Both the position numbers and the translations under genes were made by a program. Source: Dongia rigui (GTDB lineage: Bacteria > Pseudomonadota > Alphaproteobacteria > Dongiales > Dongiaceae). Taken from it: 64,000 nt of DNA. Each line of letters starts with the position of its first letter. The first letter of the stretch is position 1. The stretch lies in contig NZ_JAXCLX010000001.1 of the NCBI RefSeq assembly GCF_034044635.1, positions 2,170,001 through 2,234,000 on the forward strand. Direction: 5' to 3'. Shown here in pieces: positions 36,389-43,867 of this stretch. The notes beneath the pieces are model-generated. The model did no database searches, had not been told where the DNA came from, and saw nothing but the letters and a program-made list of their open reading frames with translations.

Positions 36389-37225
36389 ATGCCCACCGGC
36401 TTCTGGCGACACTTCTCCCTGGGTCTTGCGACCCTGTGCGGCGCGAGGCGGCGGGGCTTCTTCATCCCCTATCGCTATGCCGATCAGGTGACGCCGCCCA
36501 CCGTCTATGCCGCCGCGCAATCGCTGTTCGATGCCGCGCGGGGCGACTTTGCCGCTTTGCTGTCAGCGCTTGCGCCATACGCCGCGGATCTCGGCGCGAT
36601 CGCCCCTGATGCGCCAGCACCGGCACCGCGCTGGGGGCAGGATTGGTTTGCGCCGATGGATGCCGCGATCCTTTATGCCCTCATCCGCGACCGGCGCCCG
36701 GCATGCTTTCTTGAAGTGGGATCCGGCCATTCGACGCGCTTTGCCGCGCGCGCGATCGGCGATGGGAAGCTCGCTACCCGCCACGTAGCGATCGATCCGG
36801 CGCCACGGGCCGATGTCGGCACGAGCGCCCTGACGCTGCACCGCTGCGTGCTGAAAGACGCCGATCCCGCGCTCTTTGCCGGCCTGCGCGCGGGCGACAT
36901 GCTGTTCATCGATTCCAGCCATATCCTGATGCCGGGGACCGATGTCGACCAGTTGTTCAACGGCGTGTTGCCGGCGCTGCCCAAAGGCGTGCTGGTGCAT
37001 ATCCACGATATCTTCCTGCCCGACGACTATCCGATGGATTGGGCGTGGCGTGGCTATAACGAACAGCTGGCGGTCTTGCCGCTGCTTGGCGGCGGTGGCT
37101 TTAAGCCGCTCTTTGCCAGCCGCTATGCCGAGACGCGCATGAAGGCAGAAACGGCAGCCTCGCTCATCGCGCAGCTGCCGTCCTCGAAAGCGCCCGCCAC
37201 ATCGCTGTGGCTGGAGAAGGTTTAA
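36389..37225 (+). CDS. Class I SAM-dependent methyltransferase (Methyltransf_24-like)
   Basis: A 278-residue soluble protein. The AdoMet loop is ACFLEVGSGHSTRFAARAI, followed by an acidic strand end (VAIDPAPRADV). GDMLFIDSSHILMPGTDV and LPKGVLVHIHDIFLPDDYP match the catechol O-methyltransferase-like or Methyltransf_24 group. The target is unknown. ATG 36389 with GCGGGA upstream is preferred; GTG 36341 would add 16 residues and overlaps its own purine tract. It follows the hypothetical gene by about 70 bases and precedes a repeat cluster. Confidence 0.82.
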   Translation: MPTGFWRHFSLGLATLCGARRRGFFIPYRYADQVTPPTVYAAAQSLFDAARGDFAALLSALAPYAADLGAIAPDAPAPAPRWGQDWFAPMDAAILYALIRDRRPACFLEVGSGHSTRFAARAIGDGKLATRHVAIDPAPRADVGTSALTLHRCVLKDADPALFAGLRAGDMLFIDSSHILMPGTDVDQLFNGVLPALPKGVLVHIHDIFLPDDYPMDWAWRGYNEQLAVLPLLGGGGFKPLFASRYAETRMKAETAASLIAQLPSSKAPATSLWLEKV

Positions 37226-37257
37226 GGCTTTAGGTTTTCAGAGCCGTACAACTTCTT

Positions 37258-37337
37258 CCGTCATGCCCGGACTTGACCCGGGCATCCACTCTTTCAGCTG
37301 CTGCTGTGGATCCCCGGGTCAAGCCCGGGGATGACGG
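37258..37337. repeat. Dispersed palindromic repeat, family B
   Basis: Two inverted 32-base arms, starting CCGTCATGCCCGGACTTGAC and ending with the matching GGGGATGACGG, surround a short spacer. A diverged second example lies at 39774-39868. Elements of this look (CGTCATGCCCGG...GGGCATCCA) are widespread in alphaproteobacterial spacers. Confidence 0.85.
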
Positions 37338-37359
37338 CGTACACAGGACAGTGTCAACC

Positions 37360-38280
37360 TTATTGCAGCGGCTTCACCGAGACTTCGCGCAGCCAATAGC
37401 TGCCGCCGACATTGGTGACGAGGATGCCGTCCAAATCGCCGGTGAGGCTGGTGTCGGTGGCGCTGATGGCCGTCTGTCCGTCGACCAGCACGGTCATCTT
37501 GCCGGCGCTGTTGCGCGTCATCGTCAATTCATGGGGCTGGCCGTCCTCGAGATTGACGGCGCCGTTATAGGCACCAAGCGTCGTGGCACCGCTCGCCGTC
37601 ACCTTCTGCAACAGGAAGGCCTGGTTGTTACCGGGTTGATAGGCGACGCGGTACTGGTTCTGCGCCGAGGCACCTTGATAGAGCGCCAGCTGCAATCCGC
37701 CGTAACGATCCTTCGATGTGAATTTGGTGCTGGCGGTGAAAGAACCCGGCAGCTTCGCCTTGGTGTAGATTGCGGCATATTGCGCGTTGGCGTTCTGCTG
37801 CTGGCCCTGCTGGTTCAAGAGATTGCCGAGCAGCGCGTTGAGATTGGCGCCCTGGCGGATCTTGGAGACCAAGCCGCGGTTGCTGCCGGATTTGTCGACC
37901 TGCCACTGGCCGGCAGTCACTTTCCAGACCGGATTGGTCGCGAACTCGCCATCACTGAAATTGTCGAGGAAGGGCTGCGCTTGCGAAACCATCGTCGCCG
38001 CTTCGAATTCGGCAATCGATTTCTTGAGATCGTCGAGGAAATCGGGCGAGCCGGCCTGGTCCTTCTCGGCCTGGGCGATCTTGGCCTTCAGATCGGCGAG
38101 AAGCTTTTGCGTCGCCTTTCCCTGCGTGGTGCCAGTCCAGGGCTGGTAGGTCGGCACCGCGTTGTCGGCCAGCGCAAGCTGCGCGGGAAGGGTGCTGCCG
38201 CCCAAAACAAGGCTGGCGCCCAGAACCGCCAGGCAAAGCGGGTTGCGCAATGGCGCGGCGCGACGTGATGAATTATCCAT
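37360..38280 (-). CDS. Secreted protein with C-terminal LamG/concanavalin-like domain
   Basis: A 306-residue exported protein. A long signal peptide (Arg-rich start, hydrophobic PLCLAVLGASLVLGGS, likely cleavage after ALA near 39) precedes a helical linker rich in Lys and Glu. From about 105 on it forms a beta-rich domain: FLDNFSDGEFATNPVWKVTA, SASTKFTSKDRYGG-like strands, QYRVAYQPGNNQAFLLQKV and LTMTRNSAGKMTVLVDGQTA. This outline resembles DUF1080/LamG jelly-roll folds that bind or cleave glycans. No catalytic residues can be assigned. Location periplasmic or extracellular. Confidence 0.72.
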   Translation of the reverse strand: MDNSSRRAAPLRNPLCLAVLGASLVLGGSTLPAQLALADNAVPTYQPWTGTTQGKATQKLLADLKAKIAQAEKDQAGSPDFLDDLKKSIAEFEAATMVSQAQPFLDNFSDGEFATNPVWKVTAGQWQVDKSGSNRGLVSKIRQGANLNALLGNLLNQQGQQQNANAQYAAIYTKAKLPGSFTASTKFTSKDRYGGLQLALYQGASAQNQYRVAYQPGNNQAFLLQKVTASGATTLGAYNGAVNLEDGQPHELTMTRNSAGKMTVLVDGQTAISATDTSLTGDLDGILVTNVGGSYWLREVSVKPLQ

Positions 38281-38318
38281 GACAGGGTTTCCTCTCTGCG
38301 GAAGTTTTATTTAGTGTT

Positions 38319-38387
38319 ATGCCGAATCGACAGCTGATCCGGGACCTTCAGTTGCAAATCTTCTGAAACAACCGCCCGGATCGGCAT
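38319..38387. repeat. Nested inverted repeats upstream of the PhoR-like gene
   Basis: GATCCGGG (38336-38343) pairs with CCCGGATC (38375-38382), and ATGCCGA (38319-38325) with TCGGCAT (38381-38387). The two right arms overlap by two bases, so only one pairing can be complete at a time. This lies in the divergent spacer and could be a leader structure or operator. Confidence 0.4.
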
Positions 38388-38442
38388 TCGATCCACCGAG
38401 GCTGCTGCAGTTTCGGTTGCATTATGGAGTGAGAGGGCTTTC

Positions 38443-39753
38443 GTGCGGAAGGGCTTCGCGACACTTTTTCGTGACCTCGCCGTCGTGGTGGTGGCCCTGG
38501 CCGCGCTGGTCGGCTTCACCGGCCGCAGCGACTGGCCCTTGCTGGTGGTGGCGGTGGCGGCGGCTTTGTCGGCGCTGGGCTTCGTCGTCCTGCGCCATCA
38601 CGAGCCGCAGGAACAAAAGCCGGCAGCCCCCGCGCTGGTGCCGGAAAGCGCCCTCCCACAGCCAGTTTCCCTGCGCGAACCCACCCGCGCCTTGCTCGAC
38701 GCGTTGCCGGACCCGGTGCTGGTCCTTGATTCGCAGCGTCGCATCGCCATCGCCAATCTGGCGGCCCGGGACCTGCTGGGGGCCGATATCGAAGCGACCA
38801 GCCTCCTTGCCGTGCTGCGCCAGCCCGCACTCCTCACGGCGCTTGATGCGCTGGCGCGGGGCGAGACGCCGGAACCCCTGGAGATGCCGGACATCGCCGG
38901 TCATTCCCTCATCGCGGAAATGCAGCCGATCGATCCCAGCGGCGCCGAGATCGGGCGCACGCTCATTGTCTTCCACGACGTTTCCAATCTCAGGCGCGCC
39001 GAATCCCTGCGCAGCGATTTCGTCGCCAATGTCAGCCACGAACTGAAGACGCCGCTCGCGACCCTCATCGGCTTCCTCGAAACGCTGAAGGGCCCGGCGC
39101 GCAATGACGAGCAGGCGCGCAGCCGCTTCCTCGACATCATGCTGACCGAGGCGCAGCGCATGAGCCGCATCGTCGCCGATCTCCTCTCGCTCTCGCGCAT
39201 CGAGCTCAACGAGTATCAGCCGCCGGAGGGCGAGGCGGATCTGAAGCGCCTGCTCGCTTCCGTGGTCGACGGCCTGACCTTGAAGGCCGAGGCGCGCGGC
39301 ATCGTCATCCGCACGCCGGATCCTTCGCGCCTGCCGCGCGTGCCGGGCGATGCCGATGAACTGACGCAGGTCGTGCAGAACCTGGTCGACAACGCCCTCA
39401 AATACTGCCGCGACCAGGCGGTGGTGACGGTGAGCGCCGAGATCATCACCGATCCCGCTTTGCTGCGCCTGCATCTGCCGCATCCCAAGGGGGTGAAGGC
39501 CGCAGTGGCCTTGAGTGTCAACGACCAGGGCCCCGGCATCGCCCGCGAACACATCCCGCGCCTCACCGAACGCTTCTACCGCGTCGACACCGCAAGGAGC
39601 CGCGATCTCGGCGGGACAGGTCTGGGCCTTGCCATCGTCAAGCACATCGTCAACCGCCATCGCGGCAAGCTGGAGATCCAATCGGTGCTGGGCCAGGGCA
39701 GCACCTTCACGATCTATCTGCCGATGGATTCGGCACCAGCGAAGGCGGCATAG
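38443..39753 (+). CDS. PhoR-like sensor histidine kinase
   Basis: A 436-residue membrane kinase. Two short N-terminal helices (about 9-26 and 30-48) have almost no periplasmic loop, as in PhoR. A PAS domain follows (ALLDALPDPVLVLDSQRRIAIAN). The HisKA box is DFVANVSHELKTPLATLIGF, with HATPase motifs NLVDNALKYC, DQGPGIAREHIPRLTERFYR and GGTGLGLAIV. The architecture fits PhoR, but no PhoB lies next to it, so the name stays tentative. GTG 38443 starts the frame. An in-window PstS gene with a Pho-box-like promoter lies 4 kb downstream. Confidence 0.85.
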   Translation: MRKGFATLFRDLAVVVVALAALVGFTGRSDWPLLVVAVAAALSALGFVVLRHHEPQEQKPAAPALVPESALPQPVSLREPTRALLDALPDPVLVLDSQRRIAIANLAARDLLGADIEATSLLAVLRQPALLTALDALARGETPEPLEMPDIAGHSLIAEMQPIDPSGAEIGRTLIVFHDVSNLRRAESLRSDFVANVSHELKTPLATLIGFLETLKGPARNDEQARSRFLDIMLTEAQRMSRIVADLLSLSRIELNEYQPPEGEADLKRLLASVVDGLTLKAEARGIVIRTPDPSRLPRVPGDADELTQVVQNLVDNALKYCRDQAVVTVSAEIITDPALLRLHLPHPKGVKAAVALSVNDQGPGIAREHIPRLTERFYRVDTARSRDLGGTGLGLAIVKHIVNRHRGKLEIQSVLGQGSTFTIYLPMDSAPAKAA

Positions 39754-39773
39754 ATCGTTCGCTGCAAACCTTC

Positions 39774-39868
39774 TCGTCATGCCCGGACTTGATGCGGGCA
39801 TCCACGAGTTGCTTTCTTCGCTTGCTAACAAATTCGTGGATGGTCGGCCTGCGCCGACCATGACGAAA
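39774..39868. repeat. Dispersed palindromic repeat, family B (diverged copy)
   Basis: The left arm (TCGTCATGCCCGGACTTGAT and GCGGGCATCCACGA) and the right arm (TCGTGGATGG and CCGACCATGACGA) form a long imperfect dyad. It matches the element at 37258-37337 in its first half. Confidence 0.8.
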
Positions 39869-39886
39869 TTGGATAGACCCGTCGCT

Positions 39887-39966
39887 CACCCCTTCACCCC
39901 AACCCCTCTCCCGCCCGGAGGCGAATGCCGACTTCGTCGGTGGGGGAGAGGGTCAGGGTGAGGGGG
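39887..39966. repeat. Dispersed palindromic repeat, family A
   Basis: The arms CCCCAACCCCTCTCCCGCC and GGGGGAGAGGGTCAGGGTGA face each other across a spacer that itself contains a CCGAC/GTCGG dyad. Same family as 4616-4716. Confidence 0.8.
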
Positions 39967-40034
39967 CTCTCCAGGCGACTCCATCGACGCATGCGAATAT
40001 TGCCAACAGCGCGGGCGCCCCTTATACATCCGCG

Positions 40035-40718
40035 ATGACGCTCCCATGCATGCCGGCCGCCGTGATCTTCGACATGGACGGCCTGATCTTTGATACGGAA
40101 ACGCTTTACCAGCAGGCGTTTCTGGCGGCGGCGCGCCGTGGCGGGCACGATCTGCCGGCGACAGTCATTCAAGGCGCCATCGGCGTGCCCTGGGCGCAGA
40201 GCCGGTCAGTCATTCTGGCGCATGCGGGCCCGGACTTTCCCATCGATTCGTATTTCGCGCTGATGGTCAGCCATTTCGATCTGCTGGCCGCGACAGAGCT
40301 GCGGCTGAAGCCGGGCGTCGTCGAATTGCTCGATCTTCTCGACGCACTCGCGATGCCGCGCTGTATCGCGACCTCGTCTGGTCATGAGACCGTGCGGAGC
40401 CATCTTTTGGCGCATGGCCTGGTTGACCGGTTTCATGCTGTGGTCGGGCATGGCGATTATGCGACCGGCAAGCCCTCGCCCGACCCATTCCTGATGGCAG
40501 CACATCGCCTCGGCGTGGCACCCGCTGCGTGCCTGGCGCTGGAAGATTCGCATAACGGCGTTCGCTCGGCCTCGGCTGCCGGCATGATGACGTTGATGGT
40601 GCCCGACCTGCTGCAACCGACGCCGGAAATCCGCTCGCTCTGCACAGGCGTTGTCAGCGATCTACATGAAGTGTGCGCGCTCATCCTGGCTGCGTCGGTT
40701 GCGGATGTGACGGAGTAA
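40035..40718 (+). CDS. HAD-IA family phosphatase / phosphoglucomutase-like
   Basis: A 227-residue HAD hydrolase. Motif I VIFDMDGLIFDTE holds the nucleophile and acid Asp pair; motif II is CIATSSG; motif III Lys is in GKPSPDPFLMAAHRLG; motif IV is CLALEDSHNGVRSA. The helical cap lies at about residues 20-90. This subfamily includes phosphoglycolate phosphatase and beta-phosphoglucomutase; the substrate cannot be assigned. The gene is flanked on both sides by family A repeats, and ATG 40035 is the best start. Confidence 0.88.
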   Translation: MTLPCMPAAVIFDMDGLIFDTETLYQQAFLAAARRGGHDLPATVIQGAIGVPWAQSRSVILAHAGPDFPIDSYFALMVSHFDLLAATELRLKPGVVELLDLLDALAMPRCIATSSGHETVRSHLLAHGLVDRFHAVVGHGDYATGKPSPDPFLMAAHRLGVAPAACLALEDSHNGVRSASAAGMMTLMVPDLLQPTPEIRSLCTGVVSDLHEVCALILAASVADVTE

Positions 40719-40744
40719 GGGGCGAAACTTTCACTTATCGACAC

Positions 40745-40883
40745 GCCCTCACCCTGACCCTCTCCCGCGAGGGGAGAGGGAATGAGGTGCCGATAGCAAA
40801 GATCATCGAAACTGAGAGCTATTGCACGCGGCGCTACAAGCCCCTCGCCCCGCTTGCGGGGAGAGGGGTTGGGGTGAGGGGCG
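40745..40883. repeat. Dispersed palindromic repeat, family A (inverted pair)
   Basis: One copy (CCCTCACCCTGACCCTCTCC onward) lies at 40745-40780 and an oppositely ending copy (to GGTTGGGGTGAGGGG) at 40841-40883. It fills the spacer between the HAD and LysR stops, where two convergent transcripts meet. Confidence 0.82.
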
Positions 40884-41792
40884 TTACCGCGCTTCCCCCA
40901 CCATCCACTCGGCGATCTTGCGCAGGAGTTTCTCTTGTGCGTGGTTCTTGCGCCAGGTGATGAAATAGCCGTGCTGGTCGCGCTTCACGCCGGGGAGCAA
41001 TTGCACCAGTGTGCCGCTTGCCAGCAGGCCGTCGACGAGGCCACGCCAGCCCAAACCGACGCCTTCGCTGGAGAGGATCGCCTGCAGCACCAGGGGATAG
41101 GTACTGTAGAGCATCTGCGGCTTTGGCGCTGGTGTCGTCACGTGATGCCAGCGGAACCAATCGCCCCAATCGAGCCAGTCGGCGTTGGTGCTGTCGAGAT
41201 GGAGAAGATGCGCCTTGGTGAGATCGGCCGGCTTGAGGTCGACGCGTTTCAATTCGGCATGCGCCTCGAGATAGCTTGGCGTGCAGATCGGGAAGACTTC
41301 TTCCGCGAAGAGGGGTGTGACATGCCAGCCCGGCCAATCGCCGATGCCAAAGCGGATGGCGATGTCGCATTCGGCCATGTCGAGGGCCGCGTCGTCATCG
41401 CTGGTCATCAGGCGGAAGGCGAGTTGCGGGTGCGCCGCGCGGAGCTTGGCAAAGCGCGGCATCAGCCATTGCTGGGCGAAGCCGAAATTGGCGGCGATGC
41501 GGATCGAGTGCTCAGCACCTTGCGCACGCAGGGTCGCCGTCGCCGCCGCGATGTGATCGAGCCCCAAGGCCACGGCATGGCGATAGGCGTTCCCGGCGGT
41601 GGTGAGGCTGAGGCCCCGGCGGTTGCGGTGAAAGAGGGCCTGGCCGAGATCGGTCTCAAGGATTTGCAGCTGGCGGCTGATGGCCGGCTGGCTGACGCCC
41701 AATTCGCGGGCAGCCGCCGACATGCTGCCCAACCGCGCGGCAGCTTCGAAGGGAATGAGGCACCCAATGGGTGGAAAACGCCGGTCAGCCAT
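40884..41792 (-). CDS. LysR-family regulator (GcvA-like)
   Basis: A 302-residue LysR protein. The N-terminal helix-turn-helix reads FEAAARLGSMSAAARELGVSQ and PAISRQLQILETDLGQALF. The effector domain has FAQQWLMPRFAKLRAAHPQL and ECDIAIRFGIGDWPGW, a combination seen in the GcvA/AmpR group. It is divergent from the two-gene oxygenase/HD operon with a 96-base spacer. LysR genes typically control the divergent operon, so it is a likely regulator of it; the inducer is unknown. Confidence 0.88.
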   Translation of the reverse strand: MADRRFPPIGCLIPFEAAARLGSMSAAARELGVSQPAISRQLQILETDLGQALFHRNRRGLSLTTAGNAYRHAVALGLDHIAAATATLRAQGAEHSIRIAANFGFAQQWLMPRFAKLRAAHPQLAFRLMTSDDDAALDMAECDIAIRFGIGDWPGWHVTPLFAEEVFPICTPSYLEAHAELKRVDLKPADLTKAHLLHLDSTNADWLDWGDWFRWHHVTTPAPKPQMLYSTYPLVLQAILSSEGVGLGWRGLVDGLLASGTLVQLLPGVKRDQHGYFITWRKNHAQEKLLRKIAEWMVGEAR

Positions 41793-41821
41793 AACGCCAG
41801 TTTATAGCATATCAAAGTTTA

Positions 41822-41854
41822 TTGCAGCTATTCAGTCGTTTACCGCAACTGCAA
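41822..41854. promoter_or_regulatory. Candidate LysR binding dyad
   Basis: The inverted arms TTGCAG (41822-41827) and CTGCAA (41849-41854) lie in the LysR-oxygenase spacer. The spacing is longer than a typical T-N11-A box, so this may be an extended recognition plus activation site, or chance. Confidence 0.3.
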
Positions 41855-41888
41855 AATCGCCCGAAATTTCATAGCCGGAAGCCACGGA

Positions 41889-43028
41889 ATGACCGCGCAT
41901 CTGCAGATTGTCGACCTGCCCAAGCCAGCTCTTCGCCTGATCTCGGCCGATGGCAGCGCCATCGACCTCCATCCCTTGTGGCTGCGCGAGCGCTGCCGCT
42001 CGGAAAGCAGCGTCGACCAGCGCACTGGCCAGCGCTTCTATAACCCCTCCGACCTCGACCCAGATCTCGCCGTGACCGCTTTGCGCCAGGCGGCGCCGGG
42101 GGTCTTTGTGGTGACCTTCAGCGATGGCGCGGTCAGTCATTTCCGGGAAGCGGAGCTCATTGCCGAAGCCGGCTTGAAGCCTGGCGCCGATGGGCTGCCT
42201 GAACTGACAGCCTGGGACGCGACACTTAACCCGCTGCCGGAGGCGGTGTGGCAGTCCCGCCCGGATGACACGCTGAAGCTCGATATCGCGGCGAAGTTCC
42301 TGCGCTATGGCTTCGTCATTCTGCACAAGGTGCCGGCGGTGGATCAGGGCCTCTTTGAGGTCGCCGAGACCTTCGGCTTCGTGCGCGACACCAATTTCGG
42401 GCGTCACTTCAATGTGCGCTCGATTCCCAATGCCAATGATCTTGCCTATTCGTCGCTGTCGCTCGACCCCCATACCGACAATCCCTACCGGGAGCCGGCG
42501 CCCGGCATCCAGCTGCTGCACTGCCTGACCAACCAGACCAGCGGCGGACTGTCCACGCTGGTCGATGGGTTTGCCTGTGTCGAGGCGCTGCGGGCGCAAG
42601 ATCCGGCCGCCTATGACCTGCTCACCAAGGTGCAGAGCCGCTTCCGCTTCCAGGATGTCGATGCCGACCATGTCGCCTGGGCGCCGCATGTGAAGCTCGA
42701 CGAGAACGGCGTGTTCCAGGCGGTGCATTTCAGCCCGCGGCTCGATTTCTCGCCGCTCCTGCCGGCCGAACAGCTGCAGGCGTTCTATGCTGCGCGCCGC
42801 CAGCTCGACCGGCTGCTGAAGGCGGCGGATTTCGAGATCCGCTTCCGCCTCGACGATGGCGACCTGGTGATGTTCGACAATCGCCGCCTGCTGCATGGCC
42901 GCACCTCGTTCGACACGCAGGAGGGCATCCGGCATTTGCAGGGCTGCTATATCGACAGCGACGGACCGCGCAGCCTCTACCGGGTGCTGACGCGGGACGA
43001 CAGCGGCCGCGTACTCGCTGCCGAATAA
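41889..43028 (+). CDS. Fe(II)/2-oxoglutarate oxygenase, GBBH/TmpA-like
   Basis: A 379-residue oxygenase of the gamma-butyrobetaine hydroxylase/TauD type. The N-terminal GBBH-type domain (about 10-100) includes LHPLWLRERCRSESS. The catalytic double-stranded beta-helix has His195 and Asp197 in DPHTDNPY and distal His336 in LLHGRTSFD, with an Arg soon after. Alone it could be a carnitine-pathway enzyme. The HD-domain gene 22 bases downstream points instead to TmpA, which hydroxylates trimethyl-aminoethylphosphonate. No strong ribosome binding site; ATG 41889 gives a normal length. Confidence 0.85.
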   Translation: MTAHLQIVDLPKPALRLISADGSAIDLHPLWLRERCRSESSVDQRTGQRFYNPSDLDPDLAVTALRQAAPGVFVVTFSDGAVSHFREAELIAEAGLKPGADGLPELTAWDATLNPLPEAVWQSRPDDTLKLDIAAKFLRYGFVILHKVPAVDQGLFEVAETFGFVRDTNFGRHFNVRSIPNANDLAYSSLSLDPHTDNPYREPAPGIQLLHCLTNQTSGGLSTLVDGFACVEALRAQDPAAYDLLTKVQSRFRFQDVDADHVAWAPHVKLDENGVFQAVHFSPRLDFSPLLPAEQLQAFYAARRQLDRLLKAADFEIRFRLDDGDLVMFDNRRLLHGRTSFDTQEGIRHLQGCYIDSDGPRSLYRVLTRDDSGRVLAAE

Positions 43029-43050
43029 GAAATAAGGAAAGCAAGCCATC

Positions 43051-43632
43051 ATGAGCAAGACAGTCAGCTTCCTGCAGATGAAGGACGGCACGCGTGAGGA
43101 TTACCTCATGCTCGACCAATCCGAACGCGATCATGCCAAAGGCCTGCCGGCCCGGGTCATGACGACCCTGGCGCGCCTCGATGAATCGCTGGAAGGATAT
43201 AAGGTGAGCCGGCTCGAGCATTCGCTGCAATCGGCGACCCGAGCCGAGGCCGATGGCGCCGATCCGGAAATGGTGGTGGCGGCGCTGGTGCACGATATCG
43301 GCGATGAGCTCGCCCCCTATAACCATGCCGAGATCGCCTCCGGCCTGCTGCGCCCCTATGTGCGGCCCGAGGTTACCTGGGTGGTGGAGAAGCACGGCAT
43401 CTTCCAGATGTACTATTACGCCCATCATTTGGGCGGCAATCGTAACGCTCGCGACCAGTTCAAGGGCCATGAATGGTACGGCGCCTGCCACCGCTTCTGC
43501 GAAAGCTGGGACCAGGCCTCGTTCGATCCCGACTATGCGACGAAGCCCTTGGCCTATTGGGAGCCGCTGGTGAAGGAGATCTTCGGCCGTAAGGCGCATG
43601 ACCCGCGCTACGTGAAGGCGGAAGCGGCGTAA
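43051..43632 (+). CDS. HD-domain oxygenase, TmpB/PhnZ-like
   Basis: A 193-residue HD-domain protein. Candidate metal ligands are His57 (RLEHSLQSA), His81-Asp82 (ALVHDIGDE), His92 (YNHAEIA), His115 (VEKHGIF) and Asp154 (SWDQASFD), a set that could hold two irons. PhnZ and TmpB are small mixed-valent di-iron oxygenases of this type that cleave the C-P bond of hydroxylated aminophosphonates. The upstream oxygenase matches that pairing. Ordinary HD phosphohydrolase is the alternative. AAGGAAAG precedes the ATG. A terminator follows. Confidence 0.78.
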   Translation: MSKTVSFLQMKDGTREDYLMLDQSERDHAKGLPARVMTTLARLDESLEGYKVSRLEHSLQSATRAEADGADPEMVVAALVHDIGDELAPYNHAEIASGLLRPYVRPEVTWVVEKHGIFQMYYYAHHLGGNRNARDQFKGHEWYGACHRFCESWDQASFDPDYATKPLAYWEPLVKEIFGRKAHDPRYVKAEAA

Positions 43633-43686
43633 GGCGCGCGCCCGGGCATTTCGCCCGAACGCCAACAGTTCGATGACATGAAAGAG

Positions 43687-43715
43687 TCACGGTGGTCTGT
43701 GCTGCCGTGATTTTT
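43687..43715 (+). terminator. Terminator of the oxygenase/HD operon
   Basis: TCACGG (43687-43692) pairs with CCGTGA (43705-43710), followed directly by TTTTT. It ends the two-gene operon before the pstS promoter, so pstS should have separate transcription. Confidence 0.7.
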
Positions 43716-43785
43716 CATTGAGTCACACGCCGCTACGGCAAAAACCTCAGGGAATCAGGGCGCTGGCGAGGGCGGCGTCACCGAA

Positions 43786-43830
43786 CTGTCATAAATCGGA
43801 AAACCGGTTGTCATGGAAGCGACCTAATAA
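43786..43830 (+). promoter_or_regulatory. Pho-box-like promoter of the pstS-like gene
   Basis: CTGTCAT at 43786-43792 and TTGTCAT at 43808-43814 are direct PhoB half-sites exactly 22 bases apart. That equals two 11-base Pho-box periods, with the middle unit (CGGAAAA) degenerate. TAATAA (43825-43830) starts 11 bases after the last half-site, where the -10 element of PhoB-activated promoters lies; no -35 is needed. The pstS-like start is 38 bases further on. Confidence 0.7.
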
Positions 43831-43867
43831 CGGCCCTGCTTGGTTTCACCCAAAAAAGGTTTCTGCC

